Source: Omphalotus guepiniiformis (Eukaryota > Basidiomycota > Agaricomycetes > Agaricales > Omphalotaceae). From it: DNA of 64,000 bases. The stretch is from assembly GCA_028554645.1 (NCBI GenBank), contig JAQOOI010000057.1:186001-250000 (forward strand), in the 5' to 3' direction. Positions 46,698 through 58,377 of the stretch are shown piece after piece. Below the pieces are notes generated by a model. The model did no database searches. It was not told the origin of the DNA and saw only the letters and a program-made list of their open reading frames with translations. The number at the start of each line of letters is the position of its first letter. Positions within the stretch are counted from its first letter, which is position 1. The translations under genes and the position numbers were made by a program.

Positions 46698-48522
46698 ATG
46701 CCGGGCGTTGAGTTTCTGTGCGTGCCTTTTCGTTTTCTGTGGCTAGTTTTGTTGAAACGCATTGTCCTTAGCTGGGGACCGATATTGATTGGCGTGTACT
46801 TTAATGCGTTGTTATATGGGGTACGTATCTATTTTGTGCTCCGTTTTCCACCAGCTCACTATCCGTAGGTACTTGTTATGCAGGTCATTACTCAACGATT
46901 CCGTCACCCGGAATCTTCAGCTGACACTAAGTACAAATAGACATATCTATACTTTCAGCGATGCAATCAGTGAGTAAGCCCCTATCAAGGGCGAGTTGAG
47001 GCCTATTGATCTGTTATGCAGGGATTCTCGCTGGATTCGATATCTAGTCAGTCACGCCGTTCTTGCCTGTCTTTTTTGCGTTCATTGACTCGGAGTATTG
47101 GTGCAGGTCCTATTCCTCCTGATCGCTGAGACTCTCAACAGTGCGCTGGATTTCGACATTGTTTGGGAAAGCCTCATCCAGAAATTCGGTGAGTTGTTTG
47201 TTGGCTGTATGAACTCGTGATGTCTCTTACAAGAAACGTTCATCGATGATAGGGCAAATTCCTCGAAAAACTCCTTTAAGTGAGTTCAACATATAGTAAA
47301 GGAATTACGTGAACTGAGAGCGGCGTTCTTAGTGTTAGCTACCAGTAAATTTCTCTCGTTTTCAGAACTTACATGCTCTAAAGTTTTGCCTCGTAGATCC
47401 ATTCGTTACCGTGGGTCTCCGGTTCCAAACGATTGATATAATACACTAAACCCTCGATATATGTAGGCAGCAATATCTACAACGGTACAACTATTCCAAG
47501 CCTGGCGTATACGGAAAATCACCAAGTCGAATATCTTATTCGTTGGGATAGGCATATTCGCTTGGGGCGCATTAAGTGAGTTATATGCGTAGCAATTCGT
47601 TGTATAGATTTCCTTGAGCATAACACGATGATGCACCGTATAGTTGGCGGCCTCACCAGCACGATTTTGATCGCTCAAGGCCCGGATTTTGAGAATCTTC
47701 CTCATTACAAAGGGGCATTCCTAGCATGGCTCGTAGCCTCTGCGTTGTGTGATATAGTGATTTCTATATCTCTGGTTTGGTTCCTGGTAAGTGTATAGAG
47801 AATCTGATATTCACAATCACTCATATTTGTTTTCAGTACAAGAATAAAGGAGAATTTTCCTCGACAAACTCAGTGTTGAATAAGATCATCTTACGTTCGT
47901 ATTTACTTTGGTTGTTCTCTCGCAGAGTCATTGATACGCATGCAGTCACTATTCAAACCGGTACGATCACGTCTATTGCCGCCATTGCGGACGTGATAAC
48001 ATTCATGGTTCTCTCGGTACGTGCGCAGTCATCTTTTTTTTTGAGAACTTGCAGTGACTTGACGATATTGGCAGAACACAACACTGTGCGTTGGTATCTT
48101 TTCAGTTTTACAGAGTTTCACTGAAATCCGCACCGCTTTCAGGGAATTCATTTGGGACTTTTCTCTCTCAAAGCTATACACGAATTCCCTCCTTTCCATG
48201 TACCCTTTCTCCTACCTCATCAAATGGTTGACATTCTGACGAAGATCTACCAGGCTAAACGCTCGAGCAGAATGGAACATGTTGATGAGCGTCTACCGTA
48301 ATCAAAACGACATCTCCAAAGTTTCGTTCTGTCATCTGGAAGGGTTATCTGAGTACGTCAAACAGGTGATTAACAAAAGCCATCTATCTATGCCAGCGTA
48401 GTTCTAAAACATATGTGGCTGTTCAGCCTGTCAATTCAGAAACGTTCAAAATCGGGGTAAGCAGTAGTTTTTGTTGTCATGTTGTTCATCAAGAATCTTA
48501 AAAGTTCATCACCCCAATATAG
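46698..48522 (+). CDS. DUF6534-family multi-pass membrane protein, copy A
   Basis: Many small exons. A 20-base first exon (ATG at 46698) gives MPGVEFL, joined to WGPILIGVYFNALLYG, VLVMQ, TYLYFQRCNQ, DSRWIRYL and VLFLLIAETLNSALDFDIVW. Next come LFQAWRIRKITKSNILFVGI and LTSTILIAQGPDFENLPHYK. Then come LAWLVASALCDIVISISLVW, YKNKGEFSSTNSVLNKIIL and TIQTGTITSIAAIADVITFM. The end has FIWDFSLSKLYTNSLLSM followed by LNARAEW. The order, seven hydrophobic segments and the TNSLLS/LNAR ending are those of the mushroom DUF6534 membrane family, whose function is unknown. The tail is uncertain: one intron (GTACGT...GCGTAG) gives SDSKTYVAVQPVNSETFKIG and a stop at 48522. One mid-gene junction near 47280-47370 was not settled. 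Confidence 0.7.
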
Positions 48523-49631
48523 CCCAGACATTTCCCGAACTCGAGTATCACGAAACCACTGCCTCTTACACCTCTCGAATGATCTTGTCAACTTCTACTG
48601 AGTCGGAATCTCGAGCTCAAGTCCTGAGGTATTTCTATGCAAAGTATCAACACTCCTGCGGACTGCGATCACTGCTTGTAATAATATTCCCATCCTTTCA
48701 ATTGCTATAACAACTTTGGGACTTGAACATTCTACCAAAGTAAACAATACAAAGTATCTTCTGTAGATCAGGACTTTTTCAATGTACTTTTAGTCGATAT
48801 TGGTGTGCGAAATTCGATTGTATTATCGGTGTAATCTGACCGTGGGAGTCTTGAAGGCCTTTCGTATTACCATTAGAATCTCCTCTTCTGTTCGTCTTGT
48901 CTGTACCTTTGCAACAAACATCAGCGTCTTGGCAGTGCCGGCAGCTCTATACGACTCTTCAACTCTCTTCAATCTCTCGGTTCTTTGTCGTCAGATTCTA
49001 TCAAGTTCGATGTGATACTATTGTATACTCGTCCTCGAGGAATCTTCAATCAAGGGGAGTGAACGTAAACGGTCACCTCGTCGCCGTTGGAACTTGGCCG
49101 TAGTTGGTGGACGTATCCACTCATCTATGAATCTGTATGTCAGCTGTATGTGTTTCGGTCAATACATTAGAATGAATGCTTACTCATCTCGGGCTCAAGA
49201 TCCAGGAAATCTTTACGATAAATGTATTCGCTCCGTGTATTCCAGAGCAGAAGGTCCATTAAAACGATTCAAAAGATACTCTCACACGTCCGAGTCCGAG
49301 TCATTGACTATCGAGCGGCTTTCTCCCTTGTAATATCATCGTCGAAGCAACCCTACGTTCGAGCGATCTTGGCCACGGGTATTCTATTTGTGAATCAGAC
49401 TATGTATACGCCTTGGTGATCATCTACAGCAACGGCGTCCTGCTTCATGTCATGTTATTTATATTCGATCTTCTTGGAGAATCCCGCTAGCACTCACTGC
49501 GCAAGGTGAGTATACTCTTTGCGTGTTTCAAAATTCCTCATTCGTGATGTATAAAAGCTCGCTCTGGTCATAACTAGAGTGCATTGGTACTAGCGGCTTT
49601 ACTTCCTTCGATGGATCTTTCTCTCTTTCCG
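48523..49631. other. interval between DUF6534 copies, possible relic sequence
   Basis: Short plus-strand frames with family-like flavour occur (PNIAQTFPELEYHETTASYT near 48510 and YVRAILATGILFVNQTMY near 49350) but are not joinable into a gene. It may hold remains of another membrane-protein gene; I cannot assign it. Confidence 0.3.
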
Positions 49632-51513
49632 ATGCAGGACATTGCACTTTTGTAAATTTGCATTCCTTCCGTGTTCTCGCATATTTGCTTCGCTGACGAT
49701 GCTTTATAATAATATACAGTTACGGTCCGATGTTGATCGGCCTCTACCTCAATGGTATTCTGTATGGGGTGAGCACATGCATAGTGATTCATGACTTCGT
49801 TTGTTTCCTTAACGTCCTCCTTCGTTCAGGTCTTAGTTGTACAAGTTAGTTGCAAGCCTTGAACACTACTTTCACCGGCATATGGCGTTGCTGAGTCAGA
49901 TTTGTTACTTTCACAGATCTATATCTATTATCAGAACAACCAGTGAGTCCTCATTCAATTTGTCGACGAACTTCCTCCGCTCATGCGTTGAAATTAGGGA
50001 TCCCCGCTGGATTCGGTATCTGGTCTGTAGCCCTGTCCCGCTCACTCTCTAAACCCCATTGAATGATTCCCGTCAGGTATTGTTTCTCCTGATTGTAGAA
50101 ACAGCGAACAGCGTACTGGATTTTGGCGTTGTTTGGGAGGGCCTCATACAGAATTTTGGTAAGGAATTTTGATACTCTTTGACTTGTCCTCTGTTAAATC
50201 TCTGTCTTAGGCGTACCGCCCAAAGGTACACCGTTCCGTGAGTATATATCTCGTTGGAACGTTCAAGGCATGCAATGCTGACACTTTCCGCTTTTGCCAG
50301 TTCTATGTACAGGTGTGCCGCGCGATTTGTTGCTTGTCGCTCGTTTTACAGGGACTCTAAATCCTTTCTTGGGTTAGATCCTATTGTCACAGTACGTGTC
50401 TATGAATTAGCAGTTTCGCCGACACAAAACTTATCTATGAACGTAGTCGATAATTTCTACATCAGTGCAGCTATTTCAAGCTTGGCGACTACGGGCTTTG
50501 ACGAAATCAAACATCTTGTTCTTCATAATTGTCTTCTTTGCGACCTGCGGGTTAGGTGAGTGATATAGGCCTCTCACATATATAATGATCTCCTATGCCC
50601 GTTGTACATAGCATCCGGTATTACAAGCACCGTCTTCAACCTTGAAGGATTTGAGTCTCGTGCTTTTCCAGATCTGAAAAAAGCATTGCTTGCTTGGCTC
50701 GCGTCTTCGGCGTGGTGTGATGTTCTCATCACTACATTTTTTGTTTGCTTTCTAGTAAGTCTTACAATCTTACAATTCAAACCATAGGAGGGTTACTTAT
50801 CATTCGCAGTACAAGAGTAAAGGGGAATTTGCAGCGACAAATTCCGTGCTTAATAAGATCATCTTTGGTGAGTCTTTGTGGGCTGTTCTGTATTTCCACT
50901 GTATCTCTAATTCAGACTATATAGTGACTATACAGACTGGCATGATCACTTCTATCGCTGCCGTTGCGGAGGTATTGACTATGACATTTGTGGTAAGTGA
51001 GGTCATGTGTATGTATCATGAAAGCTTACCTCGAAGTCATTCCACAGACGGGTGCCGCACCGTTCGTACTGTTTCTCCAATCCATTACTGCTCCCTTCTC
51101 AAAGCCAAAACTCTTTAACCAGGCAATTCATCTGGGATTTCTCCCTCTCGAAGTTATACACAAACTCCCTTGTGTCTATGTAGGCGCTTCATTCTCACGG
51201 AAAACATCCCTAGCTCAGATAAGAGGCGGACAGGTTGAACGCTCGCGTCGAATGGAAAGCGATGATCAATGCGGATGTGATAGTCGATATGAAAGGATTG
51301 GATGATTATGCAGCGAAGGTGATATTCGGGCAAACTCTCGATTCCGGATGCTAAAATCGTTCATATATAGCCTGTTTCACCAGCGATTAATCCCAAGGCG
51401 AGCATCGGTTCATGTAATTGGATATTGTGTGCTAACTTGAAAATCTTTCTTCACTTACTACGAACTACGACTACGTCAGCCTGCTATTCCTCCCGCTCCG
51501 AACCTGAATTGAG
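49632..51513 (+). CDS. DUF6534-family multi-pass membrane protein, copy C
   Basis: The architecture mirrors the gene at 46698. A 20-base first exon (49632-49651, MQDIALF) joins to YGPMLIGLYLNGILYG, VLVVQ, IYIYYQNNQ, DPRWIRYL and VLFLLIVETANSVLDFGVVW. It continues SKSFLGLDPIVT, LLAWLASSAWCDVLITTFFV, YKSKGEFAATNSVLNKIIF and TIQTGMITSIAAVAEVLTM. It ends FIWDFSLSKLYTNSLVSM, LNARVEWKAMINADVIVDMK and AAKPVSPAINPKAS. Exon positions and phases match copy A, so the two are a tandem duplicate pair, here still readable throughout. The final exon end at 51513 (PAIPPAPNLN) is a guess; a stop at 51354 would apply if the last intron is retained. Function unknown. Confidence 0.7.
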
Positions 51514-52600
51514 AAGATAAGTGAATTAGTGAGATCTTTTCTATGTGTACACACTTGATGTATTGTAATGGTATAGCAATTTTGAGAGTTGCAGCCACAA
51601 GGCCTGTATAAGTAGTTGTACTCCTCGAGCACTTAAATGTTGTCACCACTTACTCACTATCAAATGACACAATCATCTGCTGTTAGCTACCAGCAGGATG
51701 ACAGCCGACTTGAAGCAGGAACATTCGCTGCACGCTGGCAGGTTCGTGTAGGATCCAAGTTTCCTGCATGCACTGCAGTCGCTCTCAAGCGCCCGACAAG
51801 CGCCAAGGGCACAAGTCACGTGGACGTACTCTAACTCGTGGGAATCGGATGCAGCCCAACAGACTGCTACGCTCAGCCATATGCATCATCACTGCACCCA
51901 TCGTCTCTCATCTCTAGCGCTCAGATTTACATCTTCCAAGCAGTGTTGTTCTAGATCTGTTGTCGAAACGTTGCACACAAGCTTATGTCAAAGAAAGTGT
52001 TAAAACGGTCAAAGCTGGTTTCACGCTTTGGCCAGCCACTACACTCAACCGCCACAACACTTGAATGCAGACGCGGGCAGCTCGGAGAACACGATTAGGA
52101 GCCAAGACGTTCGTTCAGTCCTCTTACTATCAACGCCCAAGATGCATGAGATCGAGGGCAGCTCCTTAGGCTGAGTCCACAATCTGGAGGATCGCTGCTG
52201 TCGTCGGTTCTGGCTGGTTTCACAGGATAGGATCAACCTCAACTTTCTGAGCCTAGATTCGGACAAGCAGTAATACTATTACAACGGACGATCTATTCGA
52301 CCGGGTCATGATCATTCATAACGATGAATGTTGGGACGCACCTCGTTGACGCGCGCGGAGGCAAAGCAGACTCGATGTTTGTTACGTCGGAGTATGAGGA
52401 TAGGTCAAAGCTTTTGTTGGACGCCCGATTTCTCTTGTCTTCCCTGCGACAGTTACCATAAAGAGACACTCAAGGCGTCGTGTGCGTTCCGGCCGTGGCG
52501 TTCAAGGAAATCGTCAAAGCGGGAGGGCCAACGACCTTTGGCATCCACATAAATTGCGCGTCTTTCATGCTCGTTTTCCCTCACCCCTCAATCCCTCAAC
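51514..52600. other. intergenic interval, no gene seen
   Basis: Upstream region of the zinc-finger gene. Short frames on both strands are not convincing. Confidence 0.45.
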
Positions 52601-53978
52601 ATGTCCAGCATTCTCGACTTCACTCCTTCCCCTCAGAACACCTGGGATGAGCTTAACTCTTTGCTCAAGTACGTGACCATACATCCTCTACACGTTCATT
52701 GTCGCCTAAAACTAACTCTGGCATCTTCTTTTAGCCCAGTGCAGACTATCGGACCATCGCCTAGGTCGATGCCACCGTCTTCTGGCACGTTCATGCTCCC
52801 CGGGAAAGGAGCGCGAAGCTGGAATAACACCGAGTCTTTACCTTGGTGTTCTTTCGACAATGCCGCACCGGGTCTACAGAGCCTTCCAGTGTCGCAATCG
52901 CTACCAACCCCGCCGTCGTCAGGTGGGTTCGATGCAACGTTCAGTTCGCGAACGCCTTCCGGTGGCATCTTTGTCGGAAACTCGTCGATCCCGGTGCCTC
53001 TCTACTCTTTGACGAATCAGGCCAACCCCTTGTCAATGAGTGCCTACGGAGCAGGGTCATTCATGGGTGCAAGTTCAGCTGGACACAACTTTGCTCCTAC
53101 CGCCAAGAATGAACAGACGCAGTTCTCATTTGACGACTTGTTTTTTTCGCCCACCTCAACCCAGTCAGCTTCGCCAAAGTAAGTTGCGCTCCGTACATAT
53201 ACCGATTAGAACTTTTCACTTACGATTCACCTAGTGTTACTCAAGGACATTGGCACGGCTTGCATGAACTCCCGAGTTATCTGAACCTTCCGACCTCCTG
53301 CTCCTTTGGAGATCCAAGTCAGATGAAGGGATTCCATTTCCACCCCCCTACTCCCGCCTCCTCTAACTCCTCCAACGTACATTTACCTTTTTATCCTTCC
53401 GAGATTTCTTCCGATAAACCGAGTCTTCCAGAGCAGCCACGGCTTCGGCGCAAATAGTACGTTCCTCCGCTCGCTGTTCGTCTGTGACCCTACGATACTA
53501 ACTACACCTCTTCTTGTGCAGCACTCCCAGGAGGGCTCGTCAGTCGACTGGATCTTCCACTGACTCGTCCGACTCTTCTGAAGACAAGCCTTTCAGGACG
53601 GGCGAATGCCGCTGGGTGGAAGACGGTGCCGTATGCGGCGCTCACCTCGACGATGCATCCGGATCTGTTTCCATGCATATCTATCAGCATTCGGGTATGA
53701 AAGTCTCACTCGTCACGCGAAACACCCCGGCTGGACCCGTTGTGAGGAACATGGTTAAGTGCCGATGGGAGGGATGCAAAGCCCCGTATATGCTTCCGAC
53801 GTCGCTTTCGAGGCATGTTAAGACACACCTCAAGTTCCTTGATGAGAAGTGCGATGAGTGTGGGATGGTGTTTACGAGGAAGTCGTCGATGAGCAGGCAT
53901 AATTGTGTTGGAATGACGTATCGGACGACGAAACATTCACCTGCTTGGGACAAGCGGGCTGAGCCGCCGCAAGACTAG
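52601..53978 (+). CDS. C2H2 zinc-finger protein, probable transcription factor
   Basis: Four exons (52601-52668, 52735-53178, 53235-53456, 53522-53978) with canonical introns joining NSLLN/PVQTIG, ASPN/VTQGHW and LRRKY/TPRRAR. The first two thirds are Ser/Pro-rich and look like an activation or disordered region (SQSLPTPPSSGG, FDDLFFSPTSTQ). The C-terminus has CRWVEDGAVCGAHL with H-x4-H, a good C2H2 finger CRWEGCKAPYMLPTSLSRH followed by VKTH, and a second finger CDECGMVFTRKSSMSRH ending in Cys (C2HC). The arrangement of one long-linker finger and two standard fingers is common in small mushroom C2H2 regulators. DNA binding is expected; targets are unknown. Confidence 0.82.
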
Positions 53979-54780
53979 CGGGTTGGTTGGCCGCGGCGAA
54001 TTTGTGGGTCGAGGAGAGGAATTTTAATATTGCCAATGGACTCAACTGTATGTTTTTGTATAATTAACGCTCATTTTTGTATATAGTCTTCTACAGACAC
54101 TCACCCCTTCATGACCATCCTTCATCATCCGGAATGCTTTATGACCTACGTATATGCTTGTACATACATACCTATATGTTTTCCCTCATTTGAATGACAC
54201 GCTACGCCCACCTTGCATTTCAGCGACGATTCGTGAAAGAGAAAAATCGTGCAGGGTTTCTCGGTCTTCGGACCGTTGATACTTTCCTGAATCAATGTCC
54301 TTGGAAGTCCCTGGAATTCCTCGCAGTGATTGATCAAGAAGACTATTATTTTCAGGGTGAATAACGTATACAGGAGACGCGTAGCAAAAGAAATTGAAAG
54401 CACCAAAAAATAACCTTAGCCAGATAAGTAGTAAGTGCAGCAAGAGAAGAGGGAGAGAGAAACCGGAGCAAAACCCAACCAGCGTATCATAGCGTATCCA
54501 CAAGGTCGATTATCGCAGTCCAGAACGCGTAAACCCCAGGTGAACCCCGAGCGGTAGTGCGATCAAACGGCAACACAATCGCCATCCATCGCGTCACTTG
54601 CAGCGCATTTCACCTGTATATTGAACAATAATGGATACAGTAAAGATGGTTTCTTCTAGATCTTGCAGATTTCTAAGTATCTAACAACAACAACAACACC
54701 CCCATTCTAAGTCGTAAGCATTCATCGCGTCGTCCCCTCAGATATAGTTTCAATTACCTGTAAGAAAATGAGAAGGGGGT
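53979..54780. other. convergent 3' regions, no supported gene
   Basis: A 105-codon minus-strand frame (54186-54503) begins with a hydrophobic stretch (SLPLLLLHLLLIWLRLFFGA). It has no homology I recognise and lies between two converging genes, so I leave it uncalled. Confidence 0.4.
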
Positions 54781-55725
54781 TCACTCAGTACGTTGACGCT
54801 TCTTAGGCTGGGAAGAAGCATCACCAGCGGTGCTGAAGTACTCGATCTTGCCGTTAGGGTCGGTCTTGATGGTGGCACCACCTTCAGACCAGTTGGCAGG
54901 GCAAACCTCTCCGTGTTTGTCCTGAATAAGCAAAGATGAATTGAGTAGTTGTTCTCAAGATAAATCTTGAAAATTAACGCACAGTGAATTGGAATGCCTT
55001 GACGAGACGAACAGTCTCGTCGACTGATCGTCCGACGGGAAGGTCGTTCACAGTGATTTGCCTGATGATTATCTTGAGTACCACGCCAGTTAATTCCGGA
55101 CACGCAAATGATAGGTAATCACCTAAGGGTACCCTTAGGGTCGATGATGAACAACCCACGGAGGGCAATTCCCTCGTCCTCAAGGAGGACACCATAGTCC
55201 CGAGCAATGGACATGCTTCGGTCGGCAATCAGTGGAAGTTTGAGGTCAGGGCCGAGACCACCCTCCTTACGGGGCTGGACAGCCCAGGCAAAGTGGGAGT
55301 ACTGAGAGTCAGTCGAGCACCCTAGAATAGAACCAACCACAGTCAGTTCTGCAATGCCTTTTGAGAGCTTCAGGCGCTCAGAATAGATGACTCACCTAGA
55401 ACAACGGTATCGAGTTGCTTGAAGGTCTCCAGAGCGTCGTTGAAGGCGAGAATTTCGGTAGGGCAGACAAAGGTGAAGTCCCTGAAATCGAACGTTCAGA
55501 ATTCGACGGTGGAGTTGAATAAAGCGTTGTAAACCCTCACATGGGGTAGAAGAAAAGGACAACCCTACGACGCCACGTAGTTAGTTAGCACCGCACCAAA
55601 TCTTTGTACATCCACAGAACGCACCATTTTCCTAGATAATCCGACAAAGAAACTTCTTGGAACACGCCGTCAACAACAGCCGTGGACTTGAATGCAGGAG
55701 CAGGACGTTGAATGAGAGCAACCAT
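54781..55725 (-). CDS. TSA1: 2-Cys peroxiredoxin (thioredoxin peroxidase)
   Basis: Several exons with short introns give a ~210-residue protein starting [20 protein letters not shown]. The peroxidatic cysteine is in [15 protein letters not shown] and the resolving cysteine in [14 protein letters not shown], with [15 protein letters not shown] and [19 protein letters not shown] between them. That is the typical 2-Cys Prx1/Tsa1 class, which reduces hydrogen peroxide using thioredoxin and acts as a chaperone when over-oxidised. GLGP appears where the GGLG motif of sensitive peroxiredoxins sits. The tail ([12 protein letters not shown]) carries a basic cluster instead of the usual YF helix and could act as a nuclear localisation signal. 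The intron after GKW (GTGCGT...GTCGTAG) was checked in frame. Confidence 0.93.
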
Positions 55726-56434
55726 TTTATTGAGAGGCGGAGGAAATTCACTGATAAGAGCGGTTAAATTTTTTTTCTTTCGTTATTATAAGGTCGCGTT
55801 CTTTGGCTTTGTTTACATCCCCGGCTCGAACCGGCCTAGACCCCCCGTTTACTTACTCTGTCCCTTTCAGCCACCTACACCCATGTTCTCAGCAACGGTT
55901 CAGCACCAATTCAACATTTTCTTCAAGATTTCAAGCTTGAGTAGTCTCCCTATGCTTCTGAAAATTATCCTGATCTCTACACAAAATCCTAGAGCTATTC
56001 TGAAGCTTAACGCGTCTCCGTATCTCCGTAAGTAGGTCACGACACGGAGAATATGTCACATGTACGCTGACAGAAACACTGAAGAACAGCGGCCGTGTCC
56101 GACGACAACCGATTCGGTTGGAAGATTCCGTCATATGTATTCAAATTCTCCGCGAATTTCTGAAACGTTCGACCTCGTTCGATTAGTTCTGCGTGGTCTA
56201 CACGATTCAACACGGTGTACATAGACAAGCCTTAGGGCTTGTTGAATACGTACTTTGCACATTTTCCACTCGTGTTCGGGACCTAAAGGGTTTTCTGTTT
56301 ACAGAATATGCAATCGCGGTACATACGGCCTGCGGCTCTACGGATATATACGTTTATGACGCTTTCTTTAAGGTAAGTAAGTACTTCAGGTCTCCTTGCT
56401 AATTTTCAAGATAGCCTTAACAGTCAACGTTCCT
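55726..56434. other. intergenic interval, no gene seen
   Basis: Promoter side of the peroxiredoxin gene and 3' side of the dehydrogenase gene. No supported feature. Confidence 0.45.
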
Positions 56435-57818
56435 TCAATCAAAATACATCCCACCATCGCATGAGATCTGTTTCGTCCTCAGCATATTGACATATGATGC
56501 ACCCATCAGAATAACTTACACTTTGACCTGCAGGACATGACCGAAGGTACAGCGCATTTAGCGGTAGCAGCTTGTGAATTGCAAATCACTTACCAGTAAT
56601 GAATTTCCCCTTGTCGGACACCAAAAATGACACCACATCTGCTATGTCTTGCGATGTACCGAGACGTCCTAAGGGTGTCAATGACGTTGCCTGCAGCATC
56701 TCAATGAACGAACCGCCGGTACCCTGAGATCAAGAACTTCGTACGAATTTCTGGTAATCGCCTGGATTCCTTCCATCATGTTTAACCGAAACTTCATCCA
56801 GAAAGTTCACTGAGAATATGATCGTTTTAGATAAGAAGTCCCATCGAGTCACAGCGAAGCCTAAGTGATGATTAGAAGGCTCACTCATAGGCGTATCAAC
56901 GGCTCCTGGCGCGTAAGTATTGACAGTGATACCGTGCGCTCCGAGTTCCGTCGCTATTCCGTTCCAAAGTTACACCGTGAAGCTTCTCGTAGAGTCAATA
57001 ATTATCTCACCAGCGGATTGTGTAAGGCCTCGAATTGCGAACTTGCTGCTAACATAGGCCGAGGCGTGTGCTACACCTATGTATGTAAGTAAATGAAAAT
57101 GTCATAAGTAAAACACGCTTTCTCTTTGAAAGAAGATCTGACGACATACCTCGCTTCCCAGCAACAGAACAGGCACCTATTAATCTTCCTCCTCTTCCTT
57201 GAGCGACCATCTGTTTCGCGGCGTACTTGTAGCAGAGGAACGTTCCGCGGACATTGATACCATAGAGCCGGTCCCAATCCGCAAGTGGGGCTTTCATGGA
57301 AGGAGGAAACATCTATGATGATAATCGAATTGAAAAGAATGACAGTCCCTTACTGTCCATGACAGAGCCGTATAGCGTTATCCCGGCATTCGCTATCATC
57401 TATAACACGGAGGAGAATAGGGGCGTTAGGTTTTGCTCTCTCTTGTAACGTATGTAGGATACACGTACCACATCTAAACTCCCATGTTCTTTCACCACGT
57501 CATCTATCATCTTCTTCACCTGCTCTTCCACAGAAACATCCGCAATATGGACCGAGCTTGCACGTCCCTTCGCTTTAATATCATTAGAAACCGCAGTAAC
57601 CTTCTCGATATTGCTCGGAATGTCGTTAACAGCTACATCGAAGCCGTCAGCAGCTAGCTGTAGAGCAATAGCCTGACCAATTCCTTGCCCTTTAGTGACC
57701 AACATTCAATCAATTTGAATGTGCCAGCGCAACAGTGAGGGTGTGGGAGTGAAATGGAATAGTACGTGCCTGCACCAGTCACTAGAGCAGTTCTTCTGGA
57801 GTTCTCTTGCGCAGACAT
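56435..57818 (-). CDS. short-chain dehydrogenase/reductase
   Basis: The start is the ATG at 57818. Splicing at 57690-57769 joins TALVTGA to GQGIGQAIALQLAADGFDVA, making the TG-x3-G-x-G nucleotide site. That intron uses a GC donor. Later marks are HIADVSVEEQVKKMIDDVV, an NAGI motif (IANAGITLYGS), YGINVRGTFLCYKYAAKQMV, ACSVAGKRG, AYVSSKFAIRGLTQSA (catalytic Tyr-x3-Lys) and ITVNTYAPGAVDTPM. The final exons give FITGGQSISCDGGMYFD, with the stop at 56435. The classical SDR set with this PG-x-VDTPM sequence resembles diacetyl/acetoin reductases, but the substrate is not certain. Its start codon lies only ~75 bp from the likely left end of the retroelement. Confidence 0.88.
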
Positions 57819-57891
57819 TGATTTGCTCAGTCAAGAGACTTCGAGTGGGGGATTTAGAAGAACTTCAGATCAAGCAGAACTTGAGTCTGAG

Positions 57892-58273
57892 TGTAACCCT
57901 CGGCCGACTTTCGGCCGACAACACTCGAAGTACCCATCTCCGTTCATAACCATCTTCGTTCCGTTCACCATTTTACTCCACCCATTCCGAATTCACTCGA
58001 TGCTCACTCTCGTATACTCAATTACAGTACAATTTTACTATTCATTTACATTCCTTCTTCGCCCGAAGTAATTCATTATCTAAGTCTCCTATATCTTAGC
58101 AACTTAGGTATAAAAGTAGCTCGCCCACTGTATGAATCCAGTAGTCTACTGTTCTGAATTGATCTGTCCTTACACCGGTCACTTCTGGTTTGACTCTCTG
58201 AACTTTTCCGTGTGTCGTCGCGCTTAGTAATAAGCCTGCCGTCACATATTTTGACCTTGGTGTAACCTTTACA
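57892..58273 (+). repeat. candidate 5' long terminal repeat of the Ty3/gypsy element
   Basis: TGTAACCCTCGGCCGACTTT at 57892 continues with a second TCGGCCGA, a double palindrome often seen at the start of basidiomycete Ty3 LTRs. A plausible 3' end is CCTTTACA at 58273. The matching 3' LTR is outside the window, so both borders, and the primer-binding site after it, are provisional. Confidence 0.35.
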
Positions 58274-58377
58274 CTCTACTCGCTTTACATCTTTACTCTC
58301 TTATCTCGTCGGTTCTCGATACGGATCCCCTCTGGTCTGATCAACTGGAATTTCCTTCGACAACCTACCCCTTCGAC

